A stretch of DNA of 64,000 nucleotides from positions 499,501-563,500 of the forward strand of contig JALIRH010000141.1 of assembly GCA_023055505.1 (NCBI GenBank). Direction: 5' to 3'. Made by a program: the position numbers and the translations under genes. The notes beneath the pieces were generated by a model. That model made no database searches, was not told the DNA's origin, and saw only the letters and a program-made list of their open reading frames with translations. This document shows positions 20,636 through 33,527 of the stretch, piece after piece. Positions within the stretch are counted from its first letter, which is position 1. Each line of letters begins with the position of its first letter. The stretch is from Callipepla californica brunnescens (taxonomy: Eukaryota; Chordata; Aves; Galliformes; Odontophoridae).

Positions 20636-23600
20636 TATTGCTGCTTTTGCCGCTGAAGAAAGACGCCAATAAAACGACAGACGTGCACTGAATAGCGGCA
20701 TCAATAATTGCCGGTTGCGGTCAAATTTCATCCAATCGCGTCTAACACGTGAAAGTGACTCGGTTTCAGGAGTTGGAAGTGAATGTGTGCTGGATCCCAG
20801 TGTTAATGGGAAGGAAAGTTTTGATTCTCATTCTGCTCTGTTACTGTATGCAACGTATGTCTGAATCGTTCATTCATCTGCGAGCACGTTTTCATTCTTT
20901 TCTCTGACCAGTGCTGTTATCCGTTTTACTTCCTTAATCTAACACATTCACTTCAATTTTCTTACAATACCCGCGGATCTTTCTCATTCTCTCTCAAAAA
21001 GGTATGTTTTTCAGAACTATGGAAGCAATGGAGAGGCGTTAAGTACGGAAAGCTGGTTCCTCTCCCAAAGGCGTGTGTGATTCTACCGCTTCTAAATGTT
21101 CCCCAGAAAACCTGGTCACCGGAGCATCGTAATAGCCGCTTTAAGAAGCAGAGAAAAAGCGGCCGAGAGTTTGATGCTCGAACCGCGCTTAGCCGCGGAT
21201 TCCGATTCAATCGCACCAGTCGCGGCTCCTGCTGCTTTTGCCGCTGAAGAAAGACGCTAGTCAGCCGGTAAAAGTGCACTGAATCGCGGCTTCTCTAATC
21301 AGCCGGTAGCTGTTCTTCAACAAATTGCGGTTTACACATGAAAGTGAATCGGTTTCAGGAGTTGTATGTGTATGTATGTTGCATCCCAATGTTAGTGGGA
21401 GGGAAAGGTTTGATTCTCATTCTGCTCTACTACTGAATGCAACGTATGTCTGCATCGTTCATTCATCTACGAGCACGTTTTCATTCTTTTCTCTGACCAG
21501 TCTTGTTACCTTTTTTAGTTCCTCTAGTTAATACCGTCACACAAGTTTTTCTTGCCAAACAAACAATTCATTCCCTTTTTCTTTTGGAACGGTATGGTAT
21601 TCAGAGCTAAAAAGTCAAATAGTAGCGTTAAGTACGTCAAGCTGTTTCTTCTTCCAAATGTATATTTGATTCCTCCTCTTCTAAGTGTTCCCCAAAGGCA
21701 CTGCCAGTGGAGATTTGCTAAACCCACCTTAAACAAACATAGCAAACCGGCAGCGTGTTAATGTTCGAACCGCGAAGAACTTTGAATTCAGCTCGAATCC
21801 CATCAATCGCGGCTACTGCTGCTTTTGCCGCTGAAGAAAGACGCCAGTCAGGCGGCAGCTATGCACTGTATCGCGGCTTCAATAATCAGCCGGTAGCGGT
21901 TCTTCTCCAACAATTCGCGGTTTACACGTGAAAGTGACTCGGTTTCAGGAGTTGGAAGAGAATGTGTGCTGGATTCCAGTTTTAATAGGAGTGAAAGTTT
22001 TAATTCTTATTCTGCTCTGTTACTGTATGCAACGTACGTCTGAATCGTTCATTCATCTGCGAGCACGTTTTCATTCTTTTCTCTGACCAGTGCTGTTATC
22101 CGTTTACTTCCTTAATCTAACACATTCACTTCAATTTTCTTACAATACCCGCGGATCTTTCTCATTCTCTCTCAAAAAGGGATGTTTTTCAGAACTATGG
22201 AAGCAATGGAGAGACGTTAAGTACGGAAAGATAATTCCTCTCCCAAAGGTGTGTGTGATTCCACTGCTTCTAAGGGTTCCCCAGAAAACCTGGTCACCGG
22301 AGCATCGGAATAGCCCCCTTTAGAAGCAGAGAAAAAGCGGCCGAGAGTTTGATGCTCGAACCGCGCTTAGCCGCGGATTCCGATTCAATCGCACCAGTCG
22401 CGGCTCCTGCTGCTTTTGCCGCTGAAGAAAGACGCCAGTCAGCCGGCTGCCGTGCACTGAATCGCGGCTTCAGTAATCAGCCGGTAGCGGTTCTTCTCCA
22501 ACAAATCGCGGTTTACACGTGAAAGTGACTCCGTTTCAGGAGTTGTAAGTGTATGTATGTTGCATCCCAATGTTAGTGGGAGGGAAAGTTTTGATTCTCA
22601 TTCTGCTCTACTACAGATTGCAAAGTATGTCTGCATCGTTCATTCATCTACGAGCACGTTTTCATTCTTTTCTCTGACCAGTCTTGTTATTCCTTTTCCT
22701 ACCTCTTTTTAATACCGTCACACAAGTTTTTCTTGCCAAACAAACAATTCATTCCCTTTTTCTTTTGGAACGGTATGGTATTCGGAGCTAAAAAGTCAAA
22801 TAGTAGCGTTAAGTACGTCAAGCTGTTTCTTCTTCCAAATGTATGTTTGATTCCTCCTCTTCTAAGTGTTCCCCAAAAGCACTGCCATGGAGATTTGCTA
22901 AAGCCACCTTAAACAAACATAGCAAACCGGCAGCGTGTTAATGTTCGAACCGCGAATAACTTTGAATTCAGCTCGAATCGCATCAATCGCGGCTCCTGCT
23001 GCTTTTGCCGCTGAAGAAAGACGCCAGTCAGACAGCAGCAGTGCACTGAATCGCGGCTTTTCAAAAATCAGCCGGTAGCGGTCCTATTCCAACAATTCGC
23101 GGTTTACACGTGAAAGTGACTCGAATTCTGGAGTTGGAAGAGAATGTGTGCTGGATCCCAGTGTTCATGGGAAGGAAAGTTTTGATTCTCATTCTGCTCT
23201 GCTACTGAATGCAACGTATGTCTGCATCGTTCATTCATCTGCGAGCACGTTTTCCTTCTTTTCACTGACCAGTGCTGTTATCCTTTTTACTTCCTCAATC
23301 TAACACATTCACTTGAATTTTCTTACAATAGCGGCGGATCTTTCTCATTCTCTGTCAAAAAGGTATGTTTTTCAGAACTATGGAAGCAATGGAGAGGCGT
23401 TAGTACGGAAAGCTGGTTCCTCTCCCAAAGGCGTGTGTGATTCCACCGCTTCTAAGGGTTCCCCAGAAAACCTTGTCACCGGAGCATCGGAATAGCCCCC
23501 TTTAAGAAGCAGAGCAAAGCGGCCGAGAGTTTGATGCTCGAACCGCGCTTAGCCGCGGATTCCCATTCACTCGCATCAATCGCGGCTCCTGCTGCTTTTG

Positions 23601-26600
23601 CCGCTGAAGAAAGACGCCAGTCAGCCTGTAAAAGTGCACTGAATCGCGGCTTCAGTAATCATCCGGTAGCGGTTCTTCTCCAACAAATCGCGGTTTACAC
23701 GTGAAAGTGACTCCGTTTCAGGAGTTGTAAGTGTATGTATGTTGCATCCCAATGTTAGTGGGAGGGAAAGTTTTGATTCTCATTCTGCTCTACTACTGAA
23801 TGCAACGTACGTCTGCATCGTTCATTCATCTACGAGCACGTTTTCATTCCTGTCTCTGAGCAGTCTTGTTATTCCTTTTCCTACCTCTAGTTAATATCGT
23901 CACACAAGTTTTTCTTGCCAAACAAACAATTCATTCCCTTTTTCTTTTGGAACGGTATGGTATTCAGAGCTAAAGAGTCAAATAGTAGCGTTAAGTACGT
24001 TAAACTTTTTCTTCTACCAAATGTATGTTTGATTCCACCTCTTCTAAGTGTTCCCCAAAAACACTGTCAGCGGAGCGTTGCAAAAGCCACTTTTAACAAA
24101 CATAGCAAACCGGCAGCGTGTTAATGTTCTAACCGCGAAGAACCGCGTCTCAGGCACGAATCGCATCAATCGCGGCTACTGCTGCTTTTGCCGCTGAAGA
24201 AAGACGCCAGTCAGGCGGCAGCAGTGCACTGAATCGCGGCTTCAATAATCAGCCGGTAGCGGTTCTTCTCCAACAATTCGCGGTTTACACGTGAAAGTGA
24301 CTCGGTTTCAGGAGTTGGAAGAGAATGTGTGCTGCATCCCAGTTTTAATAGGAGTGAAAGTGTTAATTCTTATTCTGCTCTGTTACTGTATGCAACGTAC
24401 GTCTGAATCGTTCATTCATCTGCGAGCACGTTTTCATTCTTTTCTCTGACCAGTGCTGTTATCCGTTTTACTTCCTTAATCTAACACATTCACTTGAATT
24501 TTCTTACAATACCGGCGGGTCTTTCTCATTCTCTCTCAAAAAGGGATGTTTTTCAGAACTATGAAAGCAATGGAGAGACGTTAAGTACGGAAAGATAATT
24601 CCTCTCCCAAAGGTGTGTGTGATTCCACCGCTTCTAAGGGTTCCCCAGAAAACCTTGTCACCGGAGCATCGGAATAGCCCCCTTTAGAAGCAGAGAAAAA
24701 GCGGCCGAGAGTTTGATGCTCGAACCGCGCTTAGCCGCGGATTCCCATTCAATCGCATCAATCGCGGCTCCTGCTGCTTTTGACGCTGAAGAAAGACGCC
24801 AGTCAGCCGGTAAAAGTGCACTGAATCGCAGCTTCAGTAATCTGCCGGTAGCGGTTCTATTCCAACAAATCGCGGTTTACACGTGAAAGTGACTCCGTTT
24901 CAGGAGTTTTAAGTGTATGTATGTTGCATCCCAATGTTAGTGGGAGGGAAAGTTTTGATTCTCATTCTGCTCTACTACTGAATGCAACGTACGTCTGCAT
25001 CGTTCATTCATCTACGAGCACGTTTTCATTCTTTTCTCTGACCAGTCTTGTTATTCCTTTTCCTACCTCTTTTTAATATCGTCACACAAGTTTTTCTTGC
25101 CAAACAAACAATTCATTCCCTTTTTCTTTTGGAACGGTATGGTGTTCGGAGCTAAAAAGTCAAATAGTAGCGTTAAGTACGTCAAGCTGTTTCTTCTATC
25201 AAATGTATATTTGATTCCACCTCTTCTAAGTGTTCCCCAAAAGCACTGCCAGTGGAGATTTGCTAAAGCCACTTTAAACAAACATAGCAAACCGGCAGCG
25301 TGTTAATGTTCGAACCGCGAAGAATTTTGAATTCAGCTCGAATCGCATCAATCACGGCTACTAAAGCTTTTGCCTTTGAAGAAAGACGCCAGTCAGACGG
25401 CAGCAGTGCACTGAATCGCGGCTTTTCAAAAATCAGCCGGTAGCGGTCCTATTCCAACAATTCGCGGTTTACACGTGAAAGTGACTCGGTTTCAGGAGTT
25501 GGAAGAGAATGTGTGCTGGATCCCAGTGTTAATGGGAAGGAAAGTTTTGATTCTCATTCTGCTCTGCTACTGAATGCAACGTATGTCTGAATCGTTCATT
25601 CATCTGCGAGCACGTTTTCCTTCTTTTCTCTGACCAGTGCTGTTATCCTTTTTACTTCCTTAATCTAATACACTCTCTTGAATTTTCTTACAATACCGGC
25701 GGATCTTCCTCATTCTCTCTCAAAAAGGTATGTTTTTCAGAACTATGAAAGCAATGGAGAGACGTTAAGTACGGAAAGATAATTCCTCTCCCAATGGTGT
25801 GTGTGGTTCTACCGCTTCTAAATGTTCCCCAGAAAACCTTGTCATAGGAGCATCGGAATAGCTCCCTTTAGTAGCAGAGAAAAAGCGGCAGAGAATTTGA
25901 TGCTCGAACCGCGCTTAGCCGCGGATTCCCATTCAATACCACCAGTCGCGGCTCCTGCTGCTTTTGTCGCTGAAGAAAGACGCCAGTCAGCCGGTAAAAG
26001 TGCACTGAATCGCGGCTTCAGTAATCAGCCGGTATCGGTTCTATTCCAACAAATCGCGGTTTACACGTGAAAGTGACTCCTTTTCAGAAGTTGTAAGTGT
26101 ATGTATGCTGCATCCCAATGTTAGTGGGAGGGAAAGTTTTGATTCTCATTCTGCTCTACTACTGAATGCAACGTATGTCTGCATCGTTCATTCATCTACG
26201 AGCACGTTTTCATTCTTTACTCTGACCAGTGTTGTTATTCATTTTCGTACTTCTAGTTAATACATGGAAAAACTTTTTCAGTCGAACACAAGTATCTTTC
26301 GATTCTCTTTTGCAAAAGTATGGTATTCAGAGATAAAGAAGCAAAAGAGAAACGTTTATTACGGAAAGCTGTTTCTTCTACTAATTGCATTGTGTGATTG
26401 CAGCGCTTCTAAATGTTCCCCAAAAACACTGTCATCTGAGCATTGCAAAAGCTCCCTTTAACAAACATAGCAAACCGGTAGCGTGCTAATGTTGGAACCG
26501 CGGAAAACCGTGAATCATGTTCGAATCGCATCAATCGCGGCTCCTGCTGCTTTTGCCGCTGAAGAAAGAAGCCAGTCAGTTGAAAGACGTGCACTGAATA

Positions 26601-29600
26601 GCGTCTTCAGTAATCAGCCGGCAGCGTTTCTATTCCAACAAATCGCGGTTGAAACCTGAAAGTGACTCCAATTCTGGTGTTGTAAGTGAATGGATGCTGG
26701 ATCCCAGTGTCAGTGAGAAGGAAAGTTTTGATTCTCATTCTGCTCTACTACTGAATGCAACGTCTGTCTGCATCATTCATTCATCTACGAGCACGTTTTC
26801 ATTCTTTTCTCTGACCAGTCTTGTTATTCCTTTTCCTACCTCTAGTTAATATCGTCACACAAGTTTTTACTTGCCAAACAAACAATTCATTCCCTTTTTC
26901 TTTTGGAACGGTATGGTATTCAGCGCTAAAAAGTCAAATAGTAGCGTTAAGTACTTCAAGCTGTTTCTTCCACCAAATGTATGTTTGATTCCACCTCTTC
27001 TAAGTGTTCCCCAAAAACACTGTCAGCGGAGCGTTGCAAAAGCCACTTTTAACAAGCAAAGCAAACCGGCTGCGTGTTAATGTTCGAACCGCGAAGAACC
27101 GCGTCTCAGGCACGAATCGCATCAATCGCGGCTCCTGCTGCTTTTGCCGCTGAAGAAAGACGCCAGCCAGACAGCAGCAGTGCACTGAATCGCGGCTTTT
27201 CAAAAATCAGCCGGTAGCGGTCCTATTCCAACAATTCGCGGTTTACACGTGAAAGTGACTCGGTTTCTGGAGTTGGAAGAGAATGTGTGCTGGATCCCAG
27301 TGTTCATGGGAAGGAAAGTTTTGATTCTCATTCTGCTCTGCTACTGAGTGCAACGTATGTCTGCATCGTTCATTCATCTGCGAGCACGTTTTCCTTCTTT
27401 TCACTGACCAGTGCTGTTATCCTTTTTACTTCCTCAATCTAACCCATTCACTTGAATTTTCTTACAATACCCGCGGATCTTTCTCATTCTCTCTCAAAAA
27501 GGTATGTTTTTCAGAACTATGGAAGCAATGGAGAGGCGTTAAGTACGGAAAGCTGGTTCCTCTCCCAAAGGCGTGTGTGATTCCAACGCTTCTTAGGGTT
27601 CCCCAGAAAACCTTGTCACCGGAGCATCGTAATAGCCCCCTTTAAGAAGCAGAGCAAAGCGGCCGAGAGTTTGATGCTCGAACCGCGCTTAGCCGCGGAT
27701 TCCCATTCACTCCCATCAATCGCGGCTCCTGCTGCTTTTGCCGCTGAAGAAAGACGCCAGTCAGGCGGCACCTATGCACTGAATCGTGGCTTCAGTAATC
27801 AGCCGGTAGCGGTTCTTCTCCAACAAATCGCGGTTTACACGTGAAAGTGACTCCGTTTCAGGAGTTGTAAGTGTATGTATGTTGCATCCCAATGTTAGTG
27901 GGAGGGAAAGTTTTGATTCTCATTCTGCTCTACTACTGAATGCAACGTATGTCTGCATCGTTCATTCATCTACGTGCACGTTTTCATTCTTTTCTCTGAC
28001 CAGTCTTGTTATTCCTTTTCCTACCTCTAGTTAATATCGTCACACAAGTTTTTCTTGCCAAACAAACAATTCATTCCCTTTTTCTTTTGGAACGGTATGG
28101 TATTCAGAGCTAAAAAGTCAAATAGTAGCGTTAAGTACGTTAAACTTTTTCTTCTACCAAATGTATGTTTGATTCCACCTCTTCTAAGTGTTCCCCAAAA
28201 GCACTGCCTGTGGAGATTTGCTAAAGCCACCTTAAACAAACATAGCAAACCGGCAGCGTGTTAATGTTCGAACCGCGAAGAACTTTGAATTCTGCTCGAA
28301 TCGCATCAATCGCGGCTACTGCTGCTTTTGCCGCTGAAGAAAGACGCCAGTCAGGCGGCACCTATGCACTGAATCGCGGCTTCAATAATCAGCCGGTAGC
28401 GGTTCTTCTCCAACAAATCGCGGTTTACACGTGAAAGTGACTCCGTTTCAGGAGTTGTAAGTGAATGGATGCTGGATCCCAATGTTAATGGGAGGGTAAG
28501 ATTTTATTCTCATTCTGCTCTGTTACTGTATGCAACAATGTCTGCATCGTTCATTCATCTGCGAGCACGTTAGCATTCTTTTCTCTGACCAGTCTTGTTA
28601 TGCTTTTTAGTAAATCTAGTTAATACACTAAAAAACTTTCTCTTGTCGAACGCAAGTATCTCTCCGATTCTCCTTCGGAACCGTATGGTATTCTGAGTTA
28701 AAGAAGAAAAAGAGAAACGTTTACTACGGAAAGCTGTTACTTCTCCTAAATGCATTGTGTGATTCCACAGCTTCTAATGTATCCCAAAAACACTGTCATC
28801 AGAGCATTGCAAAAGCCACCTTTAACATGCACAGCAAACCAGCAGCGAGCTTTATGTTCGAACAGCGCGGAACCGCGTATCAGGCTCGAATCGCATCAAT
28901 CACGGCTACTAAAGCTTTTGCCGCTGAAGAAAGACGCTAGTCAGACGGCAACAGAGCACTGAATCGCGGCTTTTCAAAAGTTAGCCGTTGGCTGTCTAAT
29001 TCCAACAAATCGCGGTTTAGACTTGAAAGTGACTCCGTTTCAGGAGTTGTAAGTGAATGTAAGCTGAATACCAGTGTTAGTGAGAGGGAAAGTTTTGATT
29101 CTCATTCTGCTCTACTACTGAATGCAACGTATGTCTGCATCGTTCATTCATCTGCGAGCACGTTTTCATTCTTTTCTCTGACCAGTGCTGTTATCCTTTT
29201 TACTTCCTTAATCTAATACACTCACTTGAATTTTCTTACAATACCGGCGGATCTTTCTCATTCTCTCTCAAAAAGGTATGTTTTTCAGAACTATGAAAGC
29301 AATGGAAGGACGTTAAGTACGGAAAGATAATTCCTCTCCCAAAGGTGTGTGTGATTCCACCGCTTCTAAGGGTTCCCCAGAAAACCTTGTCACCGGAGCA
29401 TCGGAATAGCCCCCTTTAGAAGCAGAGAAAAAGCGGCCGAGAATTTGATGCTCGAACCGCGCTTAGCTGCGGATTCCCATTCAATCACACCAGTCGCGGC
29501 TCCTGCTGCTTTTGCCGCTGAAGAAAGACGCCAGTCAGCCGGTAAAAGTGAACTGAATCGCGGCTTCAGTAATCAGCCGGTAGCGGTTCTATTCCAACAA

Positions 29601-30187
29601 ATCGCGGTTTACACGTGAAAGTGACTCCGTTTCAGGAGTTGTAAGTGTATGTATGTTGCATCCCAATGTTAGTGGGAGGGAAAGTTTTGATTTCATTCTG
29701 CTCTACTACTGAATGCAACGTATGTCTGCATCGTTCATTCATCTACGAGCACGTTTTCATTCCTTTCTCTGAGCAGTCTTGTTATTCCTTTTCCTACCTC
29801 TTTTTAATATCGTCACACAAGTTTTTCTTGCCAAACAAACAATTCATTCCCTTTTTCTTTTGGAACGGTATGGTATTCAGAGCTAAAAAGTCCAATAGTA
29901 GCGTTAAGTACGTCAAGCAGTTTCTTCTACCAAATGTATGTTTGATTCCACCTCTTCTAAGTGTTCCCCAAAAACACTGTCAGCGGAGCGTTGCAAAAGC
30001 CACTTTTAACAAACATAGCAAACCGGCAGCGTGTTAATGTTCGAACCGCGAAGAACCGCGTATCAGGCTCGAATCGCATCAATCGCGGCTCCTGCTGCTT
30101 TTGCCGCTGAAGAAAGACGCCAGTCAGCCGGCTGCCGTGCACTCAATAGCGCCTTCTCTAATCAGCCGGCATCGGTCCTATTCCAAC
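20636..30187. repeat. ~591-bp satellite array with alternating subtypes (16 full monomers)
   Basis: The word GCTGCTTTTGCCGCTGAAG, or a close variant, starts monomers at 20640, 21231, 21818, 22409, 22998, 23591, 24181, 24773, 25363, 25957, 26546, 27137, 27731, 28321, 28911, 29505 and 30094 (partial). Spacing is 587-594 bp. The first ~270 bp are shared by all monomers. The rest falls into three types: A (CTTAATCTAACACATTCAC), B (GTCACACAAGTTTTTCTTGCC) and C (TCGAACACAAGTATCT or close). The order is A B A B A B A B A C B A B C A B. I do not recognise the family. Confidence 0.95.
21552..21761 (+). other. Recurrent 69-codon frame in B-type satellite monomers (representative)
   Basis: An open frame beginning MPNKQFIPFFFWNGMVF occurs at the same place in six of seven B-type monomers: 21552, 23915, 25097, 26871, 28055 and 29828. 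The B monomer at 22409 has a one-base deletion near 22887 that breaks it. Differences among copies do not obviously favour synonymous sites. It is most likely a chance frame kept by array homogenisation. I list it because it is the longest recurrent frame in the satellite. Confidence 0.25.
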
Positions 30188-31620
30188 ACATACGCTAAAG
30201 CTAAACCTCACCCTACTCTCACCCTTACGCACCAGCTAACCCTGCCTCAATCCCTACATACAGATCAAATCCGAAACCTAAACCTAACCCTAAACCTCAA
30301 CTTCATGCTAACATCAACACTCAACCTAATCCTATCCCTAAATAGAATCATCACATTGAGAAACACTTTCTCCCTAACCCTAATCCGAAATCGAATCCGA
30401 AACCTCAAAGAATCCCAAACCCTTTCCATAGCTCTAACCCAATGCTGAACCCTACCCTGACCCACTTTCACTACCCCTTACCATAAAACTCAATCAACAC
30501 CAAAACCCACCCCTGACACTAAACCTAACACTAATTCTTATCCTAACCCTAACCCAAACACTTACCCTAATCCGAACCAAAACCCAAGCCCTAACCCGAG
30601 CACAAAGCCTTACCTTGCCCCTCATTCTATTCTGAACCCTAACCGGAAACCTAACACTTACCCTAAGACCAACCCTTTCCCTAAACAGAAACCTATCCCT
30701 AGCAGAAGCGGAACCCAAGCAAAAACTCCTACTTTAACACCAACCCCAAGTTGATGCCCAAGCCTAAACCTGACACATAGCATCAGATTACCACAACCCT
30801 CACCTAAACTCTATCCCCAACCCTAACACTAAGACTTACCCTAGCTATCTGATGGTCCTCATACCCTATTCCAATTCCTAAACCCAAGGCAAACACCACA
30901 CCAAAAGCAATGCCTACCATTTTCCAAACCTGACACTTAAAGTCAACCTAAACCTTACTCTAACCGTATATCAAACCCTGACCATTAGCCTCATTGTGAC
31001 TCTAAGTCTGCCTTCAATCGAAATCTGACCCTAAAACCAACCCCAACTCAAAGCCCAACCCTAAACCTAAAGCTAAGCATCAGATTACCGCAGATCTCAC
31101 CTAACCTATCCCTACTTCTAACCCCAAACCCAATCCAAACGCCAAACCTATTCCTAACCTAACACTAAGCCAGAACCCAACCCAAGGCCTACCCCTTCTC
31201 TCAGCCTAACACTCAAACTAACCTAGACCCAAAACCAACCCTAAATCAAATCCTAACCCTCCCCCTTACTCTATCCTGTACCCAAGCAAGGCGTAACCCT
31301 TCTCTGATCCTAAAACTAAAGAGAGCTCTACCCCATACTCTAAACCTTCATCTACACCAAAACCTAACCCTATCCCTAATCCAAAACCTAACCCTAAACC
31401 TAACCCGAACTCTAACCTTAATCCTAAACCTAAACCTTACCCTAACCCTAAGCCTAACCTTAACCCTAAGCCTTCTCTGAACCTCAAACTAAAGAGAACC
31501 CTAGCCCTTGCACTAAACCTTCAGCTACACAAAAAAATAACCCTAACCTAATCCTAAAACAAACCCTCAACCTAACCCAAAGCATCAGATTACCACAACC
31601 CTAACCTGACACCTACACTC
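30188..31620. repeat. Degenerate CCCTAA complex array
   Basis: C-strand telomere-like DNA follows the truncated seventeenth satellite monomer. It contains GCATCAGATTACC at 30780-30792, 31077-31089 and 31582-31594, and AGGCCTACCCCTTCTCTCA near 31184. The stretch around 31077-31105 is the reverse complement of the macro-unit arm at 11265-11293. This places it in the same complex repeat family in opposite orientation. No gene is seen. Confidence 0.9.
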
Positions 31621-31778
31621 AAATGCATCCTTCCCCTTATTTGAAGCAAAGTGAAATCCTAAATGGAATTCATAGGAAGAGCGAATTCACCAATCTTCAT
31701 CGTATACAATGCACAATACATATACAATATACATACAAAGCGTACAAGGAAATGACTGAGTTTTCTCGTCTGTTAAAA

Positions 31779-31806
31779 CAAAACAAAACAAAACAAAACA
31801 AAAAAA
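31779..31806. repeat. (AAAAC)n microsatellite
   Basis: A short run of AAAAC units lies just beyond the integrase end, in the 3' remnant of the class I ERV. The flanking 31625-31778 shows no recognisable gene. Confidence 0.85.
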
Positions 31807-31844
31807 CGTTTTACATTTTTCTTAGAGTGGTTTGTAGATCGTCC

Positions 31845-32900
31845 GAAGTCTTGGACACCTCCCACTGGGGTCCTGTGTCACGGATTGGTCCTTTCACATG
31901 GCTTGCATGGATCCATCTGCGCTCAGCTGTCCGGATGGCTGTTTCTGTTGTTAATAAAACAAGAAAAGGTCCTTCCCAGCGGGGAGTTAGAGATGACTCT
32001 TTCCACGTTTTAATTTAAACCTTGTCTCCTGGACTGATTCCATGTATTGCCATATCTAGCGGAGGCCGTTGGACCACCAGTCCTTCCATTCTTCATTCAT
32101 TCCTTCTCTTATTCATTTCAATTCAATATTCCTGTATTTTCTTCTACCTTGGGATGTTCCGATGGGAGTTCTAAATCATATGGCATTCCATATCCCATTT
32201 CAAAAGGTGATATTCCAGTCTCTCTTCTTCGTTCTGTTCTTCAGTTAAGTAGTGCCAGTGGCAAACACTTCATCCAAGACATCTTGGTTTCAATCATTCC
32301 TTTAGTAAGCCGCTTTGGAAGTTCCCCATTCGACCTTTCTACTTTTCCAGAGCTCTGTGGGTGCCATGGGGTGCGATATTCCCATTTGGTCCCCATTGGA
32401 GCTAAAGCCTCTTACACTGCCTTTAATACAAAGTGAGGGTCTCTAGCTGAATCTGCAACTTCCATGTTCCCATATCTGGGGATAATATGTTCGAACAATG
32501 TCTTGATTACTGTCTGGGCTGTTGCCCTAGCGGTGGGGTAGGCCTCCAGAAAATGTGTTCAATGGGCGATTCTTCCTAAGAAGTACTTCTATCTTCCAAC
32601 CCTGGGGAGATCTGTGAAGTCTATCTGCATTTGAGCAAAAGGTCTGACAGCCCATTCCCTTCCTCCCTGTACTTTTTCCCTCAGTTGTTGTTTCTTTCCT
32701 TTCCTCCAAATCATCCAATGATCTACAATTCCTTTGGCTATGCTAGAAATGCCTATACACATCTATTTCATTGTGAATTGGTCCACCAAGGCCTGAAGCC
32801 CGCAATGAGTCTGCTTAGGAAATTCTCATCTTCTCCAAGCTTTAGGGATTACCTCTCTTCCATCAGCTAATAACCATTTTCCCTCCTTTTCCTCAACCTC
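31845..32900 (-). pseudogene. Integrase, class I ERV
   Basis: The catalytic core can be followed on the minus strand. The first Asp sits in IDFTDLPRVG (codon 32619-32621). The second falls in ADSARDPHF (about 32440-32465), where gammaretroviruses have SDNG-type context, and the Glu is in SSGKVERSNG (about 32325-32355). The C-terminal part contains GPFLVLLT and a WIHAS-like segment close to the gammaretroviral consensus. Upstream, GKWLLADGREVIPKAW at about 32875 belongs to the RNase H-integrase junction. Several in-frame stops are present, for example after PRVGR, so no intact protein is possible. Confidence 0.85.
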
Positions 32901-32956
32901 CATTTGTCGGAGCCGCTCTTTTCGCTTCTTCATCAGCAAAATTAGTTCCCCTTATT

Positions 32957-33420
32957 TCAGCCGACATCGCCCTCTGGTGCCTTTCCGTGTACTACTGCGC
33001 TTTTCTCTGGTTCTCTTCTTGCCCTCAGAGTTTGTCTTCTTAACGACTGGTGAATTAACCCTTTCCCGGGTGAGTTTACCAATCCTCTTTCCTCCCATCT
33101 TTTTCCCAAGGTATGGACTACCCCATACGCATACCTAGAATCTGTAGAGATAGTCCCAATGCTTCCTTTCAACATTTGAAGGGCTGGAAGGATTGTATAG
33201 AATTTCACAGCCTGAGCTGACCACGTTCTGTCCAATGCTCCCGATTCAATTACTGGAAATGTTTTCCCGTTTAGTAGAGCATCCCCTGATTTTCCTTTTC
33301 CTTCTACCACCCGGGAGGAGCCATCTACAAATCATTTGCCCCCTTCTAATAACTTCTCCTCTTCTAAGTCCTCCCCTCTTTTAGCCTGATACTCTATACA
33401 CTGAATGCAATCATGGCTTA
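32957..33420 (-). pseudogene. RNase H, class I ERV
   Basis: A minus-strand frame (32957-33310) carries TWSAQAVKFYTILPAL and STDSRYAYGVVHTLGK, the second of which holds the catalytic TDS Asp. It continues to an NSPGKGLIHQ segment before integrase. The region resembles gammaretroviral RNase H. The upstream part up to about 33420 is out of frame. Confidence 0.85.
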
Positions 33421-33527
33421 AATCTTCATCTGGTTCCCCATAGAAAAATTGAGCAGGATTTGGCAAACTTGGAGTTTCTATTTCTAATTGAGGAGAATGG
33501 ATTAGGATTCCTTCCTATTTCAATAGT

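Noticed and set aside
20747..20763. CENP-B box in the 591-bp satellite
   Set aside because: I looked for the TTCG...CGGGA pattern in the constant part and did not find a convincing match.
20636..30187. CRISPR-like or gene-family interpretation of the regular repeats
   Set aside because: Monomers are ~591 bp, contiguous and lack spacers; the context is eukaryotic. They are a satellite.
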